NCBI GenBank assembly: GCA_028277515.1
Contig: JANQGC010000018.1
Location: 1 to 26,267 of the forward strand
Length of the DNA: 26,267 nt
Reading direction: 5' to 3'
From: Anaerolineae bacterium
GTDB taxonomy: Bacteria > Chloroflexota > Anaerolineae > Promineifilales > Promineifilaceae
Both the position numbers and the translations under genes were made by a program. The notes under the pieces were generated by a model, which saw only the letters and a list, made by a program, of their open reading frames with translations, was not told where the DNA came from and searched no databases. Positions 14,174-22,425 of this stretch are shown in pieces. Position 1 is the first letter of the stretch. Every line of letters begins with the position of its first letter.

Positions 14174-16384
14174 CTACTCGACGATCTCGATATCTAATAA
14201 TGCTGCTGCCTGGGCTACCTGCCCAGACAATGCCGTTGCCTTATCCTGCGCTTCGGTGCCAAACAGATCTGCTGCTTCTGCTGAAAACTGCTCGCCACCT
14301 TGTTCCTGCCGGTACAGATCGTCAACATAGCCAATTAAGTCTGTGAAGCCGGCATCAATTTGAGCGTGCAGTTGCGGATCTTCATTATCAACAAGGACAG
14401 CCACATTCTCATAGGTTACATCAAGGCCGCTAAGAATATTAACCACGTCGAAAAGACGGCTATGGCCGATGAAGGCCGTTTCTTGTGCATCTGCTCCGGA
14501 GACAAAGCTAGAGAGCTTCCACTGCTCAAAGTATTCATTCATGGTTGGGATCATGACCACCAGGGCGGAGAAAACATCGCTCAATGTCGGTTCCCATGCT
14601 TCCAATGATTCCTGCATTTCCAGGGTCGCCTCGTCAAGACCCTGCGCCGCTCCTAATAAAAGATTGGCATCCGGTAGGTTCTGGTCGCCAACCGTTGCGC
14701 CAACGAATTCAGGTTTGGTGCCCCACAAGGCCGGTTCAAGCAGGCTGTGGAAGTAGTTACCGGGGCTTTCTAATGCTGTGCCGTCGGGCAAGGAGAGCGT
14801 CCACTCTAGCGCCTCCTCGGGGTCATCCTCGGCGCTCGGACCGGCATCAATCAATACGTCATAATAAGCCAGGGTGGGCACACCCGCGACAATACCCTCA
14901 TCTAACTCGTAAGCCTCACTGGTCACCAACCAGGCATCTTGGGCGGCAGCAACCAGTTCAGCAAGCTCCTCCGGATTGGCTTCTAAGGCGGCTTCATAAT
15001 CGAAATCATTTTCGGCGACGAGGTCGTAGTAGCGAGAGGTGATTTCCAGCAGTTCGGCCGAGCCGGCTTTCATGTTTGCGGCATTACCCAGAGCATAGGT
15101 TTTAACGGCCGCTAAATCAGCCTCGCCGCTGGGAGCAGCAGCCTCCGACTCCGGCGCTTCGGCAAGTCCTTGATCCACCGTTGCTGAATCAGGAATAACC
15201 AGTTCAAATTCTTCATCTACGGTGATGTCAAGTTGGGCGGCCGCTTGCGATACCTGGCCTGAAAGAGCCGTCGCCCGGTCCTGCGCTTCGGTGCCGAACA
15301 AATCTGCCTCTTCCGCTGAGAATCTATCTCCTGACAGTTCTTGTTGGTAAAGATCGTTGACATAGGATTGCAGATCGTCATAACCGGCTGAAATCTGGTC
15401 ATGAAGGTCAGCATCCACTTCAATCACCAATGGTGAAACATTTTCGTAGGTGACATCCAAACCGTTGAGGATATTGACGACATCAAATAGACGGCTGAAG
15501 CCAACAAAGGCAATCTCTTCCGCCCCTTCACCGGAAACGAAACTGGAAAGTTTCCACTGCTCAAAGTACTCGTTCATGGTTGGGGTCATCACCACCAGGG
15601 CAGTGAATGCATCACTCAGCGTGGGTTCCCAGGCATTGACTGAGTCGAGCATGTTCGCTGTGGCATCGTCGATGCCTGCGGCTGCTCCCAGCAGCAGGTT
15701 GGCATCGGGCATGGCCAGGCCATTAACCTCAGCCCCAACAAATTCCTCCTTGGTGCCGAACAGGGCCGGTTCAAGCAAACTGTGGAAGTAATTTCCCGGA
15801 CTTTCCAACACACGGCCGTCCGGCAGCAACAAACTCCATTCCAACGCTTCCTCAGGATCATCTTCGGCGCTTGCACCGGCATCGATCAACACGTCATAAT
15901 AGGCCAGGGTTGGCGTTCCTGCGATAATACCTTCATCAAGCTCATAAGCCTCAGAAGTGATAAGCCATGCCTGCTGTGCATCCTCAATGAGCATGGGAAT
16001 TTCTTCCGGGTTTGCTTCCAGTGCTGCCCCGTAATCAAAACCACTCTGCGCAATGAGTTCGTAGTAGCGATTGGCTATTTCTAACAGCTCTGCAGAACCA
16101 GATTTCATGTTCTCCGCGTTTTCAACAGCGTACGTCTTGACAGCCGCTAAATCAGCTTCGGCCATAGATTCATCGGCCGGTTCTTCAGCAGATTCATCGG
16201 CCGGTTCTTCTGTTGGCTCCTCGGCCGGTTCTTCAGCAGGCTCTTCGGCTGGTGCTTCAGCCGGAGATTCCGCAGGGCTTTCGGCGGGTGCGTCCGCCGG
16301 CGCGGTTCCCCCACAAGCTGCCAGCAAAAAGACCAGCAGGATCATGATAAATAATTGTTTAGATTTAACAAACGTTGACATCAT
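14174..16384 (-). CDS. Two-domain lipoprotein, EfeO/imelysin-like (tentative)
   Basis: This 736-residue lipoprotein has a signal with lipobox LAAC at residues 21-24. A low-complexity Ala-Glu-Pro-Ser linker (about 28-75) leads to two homologous helical domains at 78-390 and 422-736 that repeat nearly every motif about 345 residues apart. Both contain NYFHSLLEPAL (H201/E205 and H546/E550), DVLIDAG and NEYFEQWKLSSFVSG. The HSLLEPALWG phrase recalls the HxxE-type metal site of imelysin/EfeO proteins, with one extra residue. Position between two FTR1 permeases supports a role as an iron-binding partner anchored outside the membrane. The exact family is uncertain. GGAG lies three bases before the ATG at 16384 and six before a second ATG at 16381, which is better spaced. 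The duplication is also visible in the DNA (about 14.2-15.1 kb against 15.2-16.1 kb). Confidence 0.7.
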   Translation of the reverse strand: MMSTFVKSKQLFIMILLVFLLAACGGTAPADAPAESPAESPAEAPAEEPAEEPAEEPTEEPADESAEEPADESMAEADLAAVKTYAVENAENMKSGSAELLEIANRYYELIAQSGFDYGAALEANPEEIPMLIEDAQQAWLITSEAYELDEGIIAGTPTLAYYDVLIDAGASAEDDPEEALEWSLLLPDGRVLESPGNYFHSLLEPALFGTKEEFVGAEVNGLAMPDANLLLGAAAGIDDATANMLDSVNAWEPTLSDAFTALVVMTPTMNEYFEQWKLSSFVSGEGAEEIAFVGFSRLFDVVNILNGLDVTYENVSPLVIEVDADLHDQISAGYDDLQSYVNDLYQQELSGDRFSAEEADLFGTEAQDRATALSGQVSQAAAQLDITVDEEFELVIPDSATVDQGLAEAPESEAAAPSGEADLAAVKTYALGNAANMKAGSAELLEITSRYYDLVAENDFDYEAALEANPEELAELVAAAQDAWLVTSEAYELDEGIVAGVPTLAYYDVLIDAGPSAEDDPEEALEWTLSLPDGTALESPGNYFHSLLEPALWGTKPEFVGATVGDQNLPDANLLLGAAQGLDEATLEMQESLEAWEPTLSDVFSALVVMIPTMNEYFEQWKLSSFVSGADAQETAFIGHSRLFDVVNILSGLDVTYENVAVLVDNEDPQLHAQIDAGFTDLIGYVDDLYRQEQGGEQFSAEAADLFGTEAQDKATALSGQVAQAAALLDIEIVE

Positions 16385-16467
16385 ACTCTCCTCAAATCAT
16401 TAAAAAAATAGACAACAAAGTCATTGATAAAACAGTTCACGTCATTTTCCGGCTTTTTCGCCAGGAC

Positions 16468-16481
16468 CGTTGCCGGCAACG
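16468..16481. other. Perfect 14-bp palindrome in the iron operon
   Basis: CGTTGCCGGCAACG is its own reverse complement and lies 10 bases after the stop of the first FTR1 gene, in the 107-base gap before the lipoprotein. Without a loop or T-run it is not a normal terminator. It could be a protein-binding or mRNA-processing site that sets the ratio of permease to lipoprotein. Confidence 0.35.
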
Positions 16482-16491
16482 ATCCCGGTTC

Positions 16492-18855
16492 TTAATCACC
16501 GGTTGAGGCCGTCCCCTGGATTTTGGTTTTCTTAGATTGACGTAAACTCCAGGCAAAGGTGCCAAGAACGAGTAAAACAAAACAAACCTGGGCCAGGCTG
16601 GTTTCAACCGTTGGGTAAATACCAAATAGTTCAATTAACCAAATATTTTCGGGCATCCAGGGCAGCCAGGTGGCCGTGACGACACCGGCTTCCTGCAGCC
16701 CTCTAAAGCCCTTACCCACAAAACTGAAGGCCATCACCAACAGCAGCACGGTCGTGATGTTGAAAAACGGCTTTAATGGCAAGCGTACACTGGCCTGTAA
16801 AATGAGATACGCCACGACTAATATGAGAACCAGCCCGGCTAAAAAGCCTGTTAATACCGCTTGTGGGTCGGAATCAAACAGCAATGTCTGGTAAAAAAGC
16901 ACGGTTTCAAACCCTTCGCGAAATACGACAGAGAAGCCGAGGAATGCGAGGCCAAGCGCAGAGCCGGAAGTCAGCGCCTTACCTACCTGGTCTTTAACGA
17001 AGCTCATCCAGTCACGTACATACACCTTTTGGAAGAGCCAATTAGTGACGTAAAACAGTACGGCCACGGCAATGAGCGCCGTAATTCCTTCCAGGAGTTC
17101 CCGGTTGGCGAAAGAGATGGTAAAAATAGATTGTGATGCCCACCAAATACCCACGCTGAGAGCGATAGCGGCGATGACACCACCGGCGACCCACCAGCTA
17201 TATTTCCTTGTCTGTTGCGATGCGCGCATGAAGCCGATGATCGCCCCGATGATAAGAACCGCCTCCAACCCTTCACGGATGATAATGGCCGCGCTGCTGA
17301 AAATCGTGATCGTGTTGCCGGTTTCAGCGGCCAAAATCTCTTCGCTGTCAGCAAGACTCTGACGTAAGGTATCCACACGTGCTTCAATGGCGGCCGGATC
17401 GGCCTGGTTACGAATCATGGCCGCCAGCCCTTCTTCGCCCCCTGTTCCTTCCCAGAAAATGCCTTCAATTTCACGGGCAAGACGGGGTGCGCGGTTGGCT
17501 AACTTCACTTCCGGGCCGGTTTCAAAGAAGGCATACGCCTCAATACGTGTTGCTTCCGCCGTCTCATAATCACCGGCATCCACAGCGGCCAGCACCTCAC
17601 TGAGCAGCGTGTCAATTAGCGCCAGTGACGCGCCTGCATCATTGGCGCTGCCATCAATGGGTAGGCCGGATTCGATCAGCGTCATCGCCTCTGCCACTAA
17701 AGGTTCAACATCTGCCTTGGGTCCAATGGCCATGATGATCGTTTCCATCTCGCTGAAAAGCGCCTCAAGGCGCTCGGCAGCGGCGGGGTCATTGGCGGCT
17801 ATAGTCGGCCGAAGCTCTTCAAAGATAGTTTCAGCCTGGTTGCGAAAGGTAATCGTTTCCTGGTATTCAATAGCAATTGTAATTTCACCATCCCGCACGG
17901 CGTCCCGGTATTCAATCCAGATTAATTCGGTGTAAAGGTGGAGCAGTTGAGCACGTTCAGCAAGTTGCTCTGCGCTAAATGCGATGGGTTGATAAGCGGA
18001 GAGTTCCCCACGCACTGAAGCTACCGCCCCAGCTAAATTAGCCCAGTCCGCTTGCAGGGCAAAAACGGTAGCCCTGTCTAACTCTTGTGTGACGGCGTCC
18101 GCGGTCCTGTTTCCTTGCTTACTGCGAAAATCCTCTGCCAACAAGGCATAATAGCCCTGAACTTTACCTAACCATTCCGCCGCCCGAATGGCGAATTGAG
18201 AATCGATCGCCCCATCCAATTCATCTAGCGCTTCTCTTAGCCTGAAAAAGGTGGTGTCGCGCAAGTCACTATCTACGATGAGCATGGCCTCTGCCGGTGA
18301 GACAGCGCCTCGCTGGACTTGCTGCATAACGGCATCGGCAGGGCTGTTGACGAGATTAACGATGGTCGAACGGCGGTATTCTCGTAAGCGCAACCACTCC
18401 ATAGCCTTATCGCTGTCACCGTTTTCCAATGCTGCCAGCGTGACCAGATAGCTGCCATGTAATAAGCGGGTCCACATTTGCCCACGGGCCAGGCCAAGTG
18501 CAACGCCATCGCCGGCGGCACCGGCGGCCTGACCATCCGCGATAGCAGCCTGGATGGATTGGTCAGTCGAGGGGGAGACGGCCGCTATTTCCGGCTGAAT
18601 GTTCTGAGCATACAATGTGCCCATTTCTTCCAAATCGGCCACTACCTTATCCAGGTCCGGCTCATTGCGAAATAGCGTTGTCTGCGCGGATAAACCCAAC
18701 TCCCGGATTTGTTCGGCCGTTTCCCAAACTGGCATATCTTGCCCATGCACGCTGACAGGAGCCAGCAGAATGCATAGCAGGCCAAGCATCCAGGCCAGGC
18801 TGAGCGCATGGTTAACTGTTTTATTTATTACTGTCAGGTATGTCAGTAACTTCAT
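16492..18855 (-). CDS. FTR1-family iron permease with N-terminal extracytoplasmic domain (first copy)
   Basis: This 787-residue protein has the same build as the other permease but is clearly diverged from it. A hydrophobic leader (ALSLAWMLGLLCILLAPVSV) is followed by an extracytoplasmic helical region to about residue 510 and an FTR1 membrane domain. REGLE lies at 527-531 (IIIREGLEAVLII) and REGFE at 646-650 (VVFREGFETVLF). The N-terminal opening VWETAEQIRELG parallels PPWELAEDLDDALF in the second copy, so the two arose by duplication of the whole gene. It is the first gene of the predicted iron operon and is divergent from the kinase. GTG at 18858 directly precedes the chosen ATG at 18855; there is no strong ribosome-binding site for either. 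No DyP-type peroxidase (EfeB) is found in the window. Confidence 0.88.
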   Translation of the reverse strand: MKLLTYLTVINKTVNHALSLAWMLGLLCILLAPVSVHGQDMPVWETAEQIRELGLSAQTTLFRNEPDLDKVVADLEEMGTLYAQNIQPEIAAVSPSTDQSIQAAIADGQAAGAAGDGVALGLARGQMWTRLLHGSYLVTLAALENGDSDKAMEWLRLREYRRSTIVNLVNSPADAVMQQVQRGAVSPAEAMLIVDSDLRDTTFFRLREALDELDGAIDSQFAIRAAEWLGKVQGYYALLAEDFRSKQGNRTADAVTQELDRATVFALQADWANLAGAVASVRGELSAYQPIAFSAEQLAERAQLLHLYTELIWIEYRDAVRDGEITIAIEYQETITFRNQAETIFEELRPTIAANDPAAAERLEALFSEMETIIMAIGPKADVEPLVAEAMTLIESGLPIDGSANDAGASLALIDTLLSEVLAAVDAGDYETAEATRIEAYAFFETGPEVKLANRAPRLAREIEGIFWEGTGGEEGLAAMIRNQADPAAIEARVDTLRQSLADSEEILAAETGNTITIFSSAAIIIREGLEAVLIIGAIIGFMRASQQTRKYSWWVAGGVIAAIALSVGIWWASQSIFTISFANRELLEGITALIAVAVLFYVTNWLFQKVYVRDWMSFVKDQVGKALTSGSALGLAFLGFSVVFREGFETVLFYQTLLFDSDPQAVLTGFLAGLVLILVVAYLILQASVRLPLKPFFNITTVLLLVMAFSFVGKGFRGLQEAGVVTATWLPWMPENIWLIELFGIYPTVETSLAQVCFVLLVLGTFAWSLRQSKKTKIQGTASTGD

Positions 18856-19183
18856 CACAATTATCGCTGGCGGGTTAAAAGGTTGTAAGATCTACCGCCA
18901 AGTAAAAAACGACACTCTTATACCTAATTCAAACAGGAAATTCTACATGGGAAGTTAACGATAAAATTGCACCGGGTTAGCAATAAATTAGCGATGGACC
19001 CAGTTAATTGTTAACATGGGTTCATTTTTTAGTGCCTTATTTCGTGGCAACCAGGTTTTTCATGATCTATTCCGTAACGAATTTGACTTGACGCCAGGGT
19101 GCGCATTACACTTGCCGGTAATGGATTACTACTTTATGTGGTTTGCTCGTTAGAATAATCAAGATCGCAATTAAAGATTTTCG
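18856..19183. promoter_or_regulatory. Divergent control region between the iron operon and the kinase gene
   Basis: This 328-bp region has no gene and must carry both promoters. ACCCAGTTAA and TTAACATGGGT form an imperfect palindrome at 18998-19021, and GTAATGGATTAC is a small inverted repeat at 19118-19129. TTAGC is repeated six bases apart near 18977-18992. A possible + strand promoter is TTGCCG with TATGTG 17 bases later (about 19113-19141), which is weak. I see no clear Fur box, so iron control is not shown by the sequence. Confidence 0.4.
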
Positions 19184-21682
19184 ATGATAGATCAAATCGG
19201 CCGTTACCGTGTCATTCGTCTCCTCGGTGAAGGGGGCATGGCCCAGGTATTCCTGGCTCACGATCCGGAATTCAACCGGGAAGTAGCGATCAAACTGCTG
19301 CCCGGCCAACTGGCAGACGATCCCCAATTTTTAGGACGCTTCCGCCGTGAAGCGCAAACCATTGCCGCCCTGGAGCATCCAGCCATCGTGCCGGTTTATG
19401 ATTTCGGCCAGCAGGATACCCGCCCTTACCTGGTCATGCGCTATATGCCCGGCGGATCGCTGGAAGATCGCCTGGCAGACGGGCAAACCCTGACATTGGA
19501 CCAGGCCGCCGCCCTTTTCAACCGGCTGGCGCCGACCCTGGACGAAGTACACCGGCGCGGTATCGTGCACCGTGACTTGAAGCCGGGCAATATCTTATTC
19601 GACCAGCATGACTTGCCCTATCTATCCGATTTTGGCATTGTGAAAATTGGCGGCGGAGCGACCGCCACCCTGACCGCGCACGGCAGCACAATCGGCACGC
19701 CGGCCTATATGAGTCCCGAACAGGCGCGCGGCGATTCGGAAATCGCCGGCAGCAGCGATATTTATGCTTTAGGCGTGATTTTGTTTCAAGTTTTGAGCGG
19801 CGACCTGCCATTTAAAGCGGACACGCCGCTCGGCCTGGTCGTGGCGCATATCAGCCAGCCGGTGCCGGATATCAGCAAGACCCGGCCCGATCTGCCGCCG
19901 GCGACCACGACTTTGATCAGCGGAGCAATGGCTAAAGATGCGGCCGAACGCCCCAAAACAGCCAAAGCGATGGCTCTAACTTTGAGTAAGATCGCCGCCG
20001 GTCTGCCCACAGAGGCGCCGTTGGTCGCCGGGGAAGAAACGATCATCGAACCGCTGGCCTCTGATGCACAAACACAACCATTTGAGAGGGAAGATAGCGA
20101 CCCGCCCCTCACTGCTGAGCCAAAAAAGAAACGCCCGGCCTTCCTGGCTCCGGCCCTGGGTTGTTTCGGATTCATTGTTTTAATGGGTATTATTGCCGCT
20201 TATCTTTTTGTGGTCCGCGGCAGTTTGCTGCCCACGAACGATGTTGTCTCCGGCATTGGCGCGGGAACGGAAACGGCAACGGCCGAACCGCTCATTCCCA
20301 CCCAGGCGCCACCACCCAGCGCCACGGCGACGGAAATTTTGCCGACAAATACCCCCTTGCCCACGCCCGTTCCACCCATCGGGTCCAGCAGCACTTATGT
20401 CGAATATATTCTGGATGCATCAGGCAGCATGTTGGATGAATTGGACGGCAAACCCAAGCTGGCCATTGCCCGTGATGTGCTGACCTCGCGTCTGAATCTG
20501 CTGCCGCCGGACATCAATGTCGGACTGCGCGTTTATGGCCACCGCTTGCCCTGGCAGGATGATGAGGAAGCGAGCTGCCGCGATATTGAACTTGTCGTGC
20601 CGCTTAGCCCTGGGGCGGGGGAACAGATTAGCGGGCTGCTGCCCGACCTGGAGGCTAAAGGGATGACGCCGATGACGGAATCGATTCGCCAGGCATCGGC
20701 TGATTTCACCTTCACCCCTGAGCGCAACAACCTGATTGTCCTGCTCAGCGATGGCATTGAAACTTGCGACGAAGATCCGGCGGAAGCGGTGCAGTTCTTG
20801 CAGGAATTGGGCATTGATTTCACGATTCATGTGATCGGCCTGGATGTTGATGAAGCGGCGCGCGAACAGCTTCAGCGCCTGGCCGCGGTTGCCGGTGGGG
20901 TTTACCATGATGCGGACAGCGAGGATGATTTGAATGATGCGCTCGGTGATGTGAATGAGGAGATCGTGCAAAGCGCCCTGGCCCAGGCGCAGATCACGCC
21001 ATCACCCACGCCGACGGCGACTAACACCAGTGAGCCACCCACCGCGACGGCCGTCCCCTCAGCAACACCTGTCCCACCAACCGCAACCTTCACGCCCCAG
21101 CCGCCAACAGCGACGAGTGTGCCGCCCACCTTCACCGCGACACCCCCGCCGCCAACCATGACCGCAACGAACTTGCCGCCCACGCCGACGGATGTGTCGC
21201 CCAGCCCAACGAGTGAACCGACAGCAACGGCCGAGCTGCCAACGGAAATCACCAATATTACCTATGAGGGAACTGTTGGCGCCTCATCCACTTACCAGGG
21301 CTTCCCCGCTTCCTTATCCGTCGACGGCGACCGCACGACATCCTGGTTCTCCGCGGGATCGATTGTGGACGGTCGTACTTCTACCTACCAATGGAGCATT
21401 GGCCAGGATGAACTGATTACATCGGTCACCATCATCTCCAACGCCAATCATTACGAACCCGACTTCCGGACAGACTTTGGCTTTGAGAGCATGACGATGC
21501 AAATTTTCGATTCGGCCGGCAATGTGGTTTACGAGAATAAAGCCGGCTTAGGCGGCTCGCCCGACCCCAATGTCAGCTTTGAGCCGGGTGTCAAAGGCAG
21601 CGCCATTTTACTGACTTTCTTTGGCCATGAAAGCGACGACTGCGGGGGATTTGCTGAGTTGTTGGTGATGGCTGAGCGATAA
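19184..21682 (+). CDS. Membrane Ser/Thr protein kinase with VWA and C-terminal discoidin-like domain
   Basis: This 832-residue receptor-like protein has a complete Hanks-type kinase at residues 8-270: glycine loop GEGGMA 15-20, K37, HRDLKPGN 129-136, DFG 149-151 and SPE 177-179. One membrane helix follows at about 322-344. Outside the membrane are a Thr/Pro linker and a von Willebrand A domain from about 404 with the metal site DASGSM (411-416) and LLSDGIETC. A long Thr/Pro/Ala stretch (bases about 20995-21240) leads to a C-terminal beta domain with SVDGDRTTSW, resembling F5/8 discoidin or NADase-type glycan-binding modules. The layout suggests a sensor that binds a surface ligand and signals by phosphorylation. 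Target proteins are not known. The ribosome-binding site is weak. It is divergent from the iron operon and convergent with the next gene. Confidence 0.9.
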   Translation: MIDQIGRYRVIRLLGEGGMAQVFLAHDPEFNREVAIKLLPGQLADDPQFLGRFRREAQTIAALEHPAIVPVYDFGQQDTRPYLVMRYMPGGSLEDRLADGQTLTLDQAAALFNRLAPTLDEVHRRGIVHRDLKPGNILFDQHDLPYLSDFGIVKIGGGATATLTAHGSTIGTPAYMSPEQARGDSEIAGSSDIYALGVILFQVLSGDLPFKADTPLGLVVAHISQPVPDISKTRPDLPPATTTLISGAMAKDAAERPKTAKAMALTLSKIAAGLPTEAPLVAGEETIIEPLASDAQTQPFEREDSDPPLTAEPKKKRPAFLAPALGCFGFIVLMGIIAAYLFVVRGSLLPTNDVVSGIGAGTETATAEPLIPTQAPPPSATATEILPTNTPLPTPVPPIGSSSTYVEYILDASGSMLDELDGKPKLAIARDVLTSRLNLLPPDINVGLRVYGHRLPWQDDEEASCRDIELVVPLSPGAGEQISGLLPDLEAKGMTPMTESIRQASADFTFTPERNNLIVLLSDGIETCDEDPAEAVQFLQELGIDFTIHVIGLDVDEAAREQLQRLAAVAGGVYHDADSEDDLNDALGDVNEEIVQSALAQAQITPSPTPTATNTSEPPTATAVPSATPVPPTATFTPQPPTATSVPPTFTATPPPPTMTATNLPPTPTDVSPSPTSEPTATAELPTEITNITYEGTVGASSTYQGFPASLSVDGDRTTSWFSAGSIVDGRTSTYQWSIGQDELITSVTIISNANHYEPDFRTDFGFESMTMQIFDSAGNVVYENKAGLGGSPDPNVSFEPGVKGSAILLTFFGHESDDCGGFAELLVMAER

Positions 21683-21701
21683 TGATTTTTTCAGGAGCTG
21701 A

Positions 21702-22322
21702 TTACTCGGCCGCACGCCGTCCCAACAGCATCCCCACAAACACAATCACCAAAGCAACCGGCCACAACCATACTAAATCCGGTTCCAGCGGCAGGGGTGT
21801 CGGTTCATCCGTCGGTTCAAAGACCAAAAGGTGAAACTTATCACTCTGCTCCAGGAAGGATTGGCGGGTCAGTTCAAATCCCAGCATCTGGGCCATGCCT
21901 TTGATGGTCGGGTCATTCTGAACCAGGTCATATAAACGGATGAGTTCTAGCTCATCGGTCACCCGGCGGGCGATGACGCTCTCCGCACCATCCCTGGTCT
22001 GAATGGTGACATAGGGATCAGCCTGGATGTTGCGATACCAGTCAGATTTTGGCCAGGCAGCGAAGGCATATTTGCGGCCGAACCAGAGACGATATTCAAC
22101 TACCGTGCGTCGTGGCAATACGCTCTTGCGACCCGTAGTGGTGATGACCATAAACATCTGACCGATCAATTTGCCCAGCCCTAAGCGCCACAGTAAGAGC
22201 GGGGCTTTGAACATGGTTATTAAGGCCGGCTGCGATGGGTAAAGGGTTGAATATAGTGAAGAAAGCGATTCGCTGCCATTTGTAAATTCTTGCCTGCTCG
22301 TCTCTTGAGTCGTCGTGTTCAT
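21702..22322 (-). CDS. Deazaflavin-dependent nitroreductase-fold protein with a C-terminal membrane helix
   Basis: This 206-residue protein has the F420-binding split-barrel (DDN) family core. MVITTTGRKSVLPRRTVVEY is the nucleotide-binding signature, followed by AAWPKSDWYRNIQADPYVTI. Family members use F420 or flavin to reduce quinones, nitro compounds or other substrates; the substrate here is unknown. The C-terminus adds a hydrophobic helix (LVWLWPVALVIVFVGMLLG) then RR, so this member is probably membrane-anchored, which is unusual. The start at 22322 is chosen for GGAGG eight bases upstream; a longer frame to 22376 is open but lacks a site. It is convergent with the kinase (19 bases apart) and divergent from the dehalogenase. 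Confidence 0.8.
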   Translation of the reverse strand: MNTTTQETSRQEFTNGSESLSSLYSTLYPSQPALITMFKAPLLLWRLGLGKLIGQMFMVITTTGRKSVLPRRTVVEYRLWFGRKYAFAAWPKSDWYRNIQADPYVTIQTRDGAESVIARRVTDELELIRLYDLVQNDPTIKGMAQMLGFELTRQSFLEQSDKFHLLVFEPTDEPTPLPLEPDLVWLWPVALVIVFVGMLLGRRAAE

Positions 22323-22348
22323 ATGAATTTCCTCCGAGTTGAATTGAT

Positions 22349-22376
22349 ATAATAAATTAAATTTGTTAATATCCAA
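22349..22376 (-). promoter_or_regulatory. Candidate promoter of the deazaflavin-type gene
   Basis: On the - strand TTGGAT (22371-22376) and TATTAT (22349-22354) are 16 bases apart, 26 bases before the ATG, in an AT-rich 103-base divergent gap. This is a reasonable but not perfect match. Confidence 0.45.
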
Positions 22377-22425
22377 AACCCATTAAGATCGCGCTTTGCA
22401 TATCCTAAACCAACTGGAGAAACCC

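Noticed and set aside
20420..20971. Long open frame on the - strand inside the kinase gene
   Set aside because: It lies entirely opposite the VWA domain, has no ribosome-binding site and no recognisable protein pattern; it is a by-product of codon bias.
20995..21240. Minisatellite or repeat array in the kinase gene
   Set aside because: The DNA repeat pattern follows from the Thr/Pro/Ala linker coding sequence and is not a clean tandem DNA repeat.
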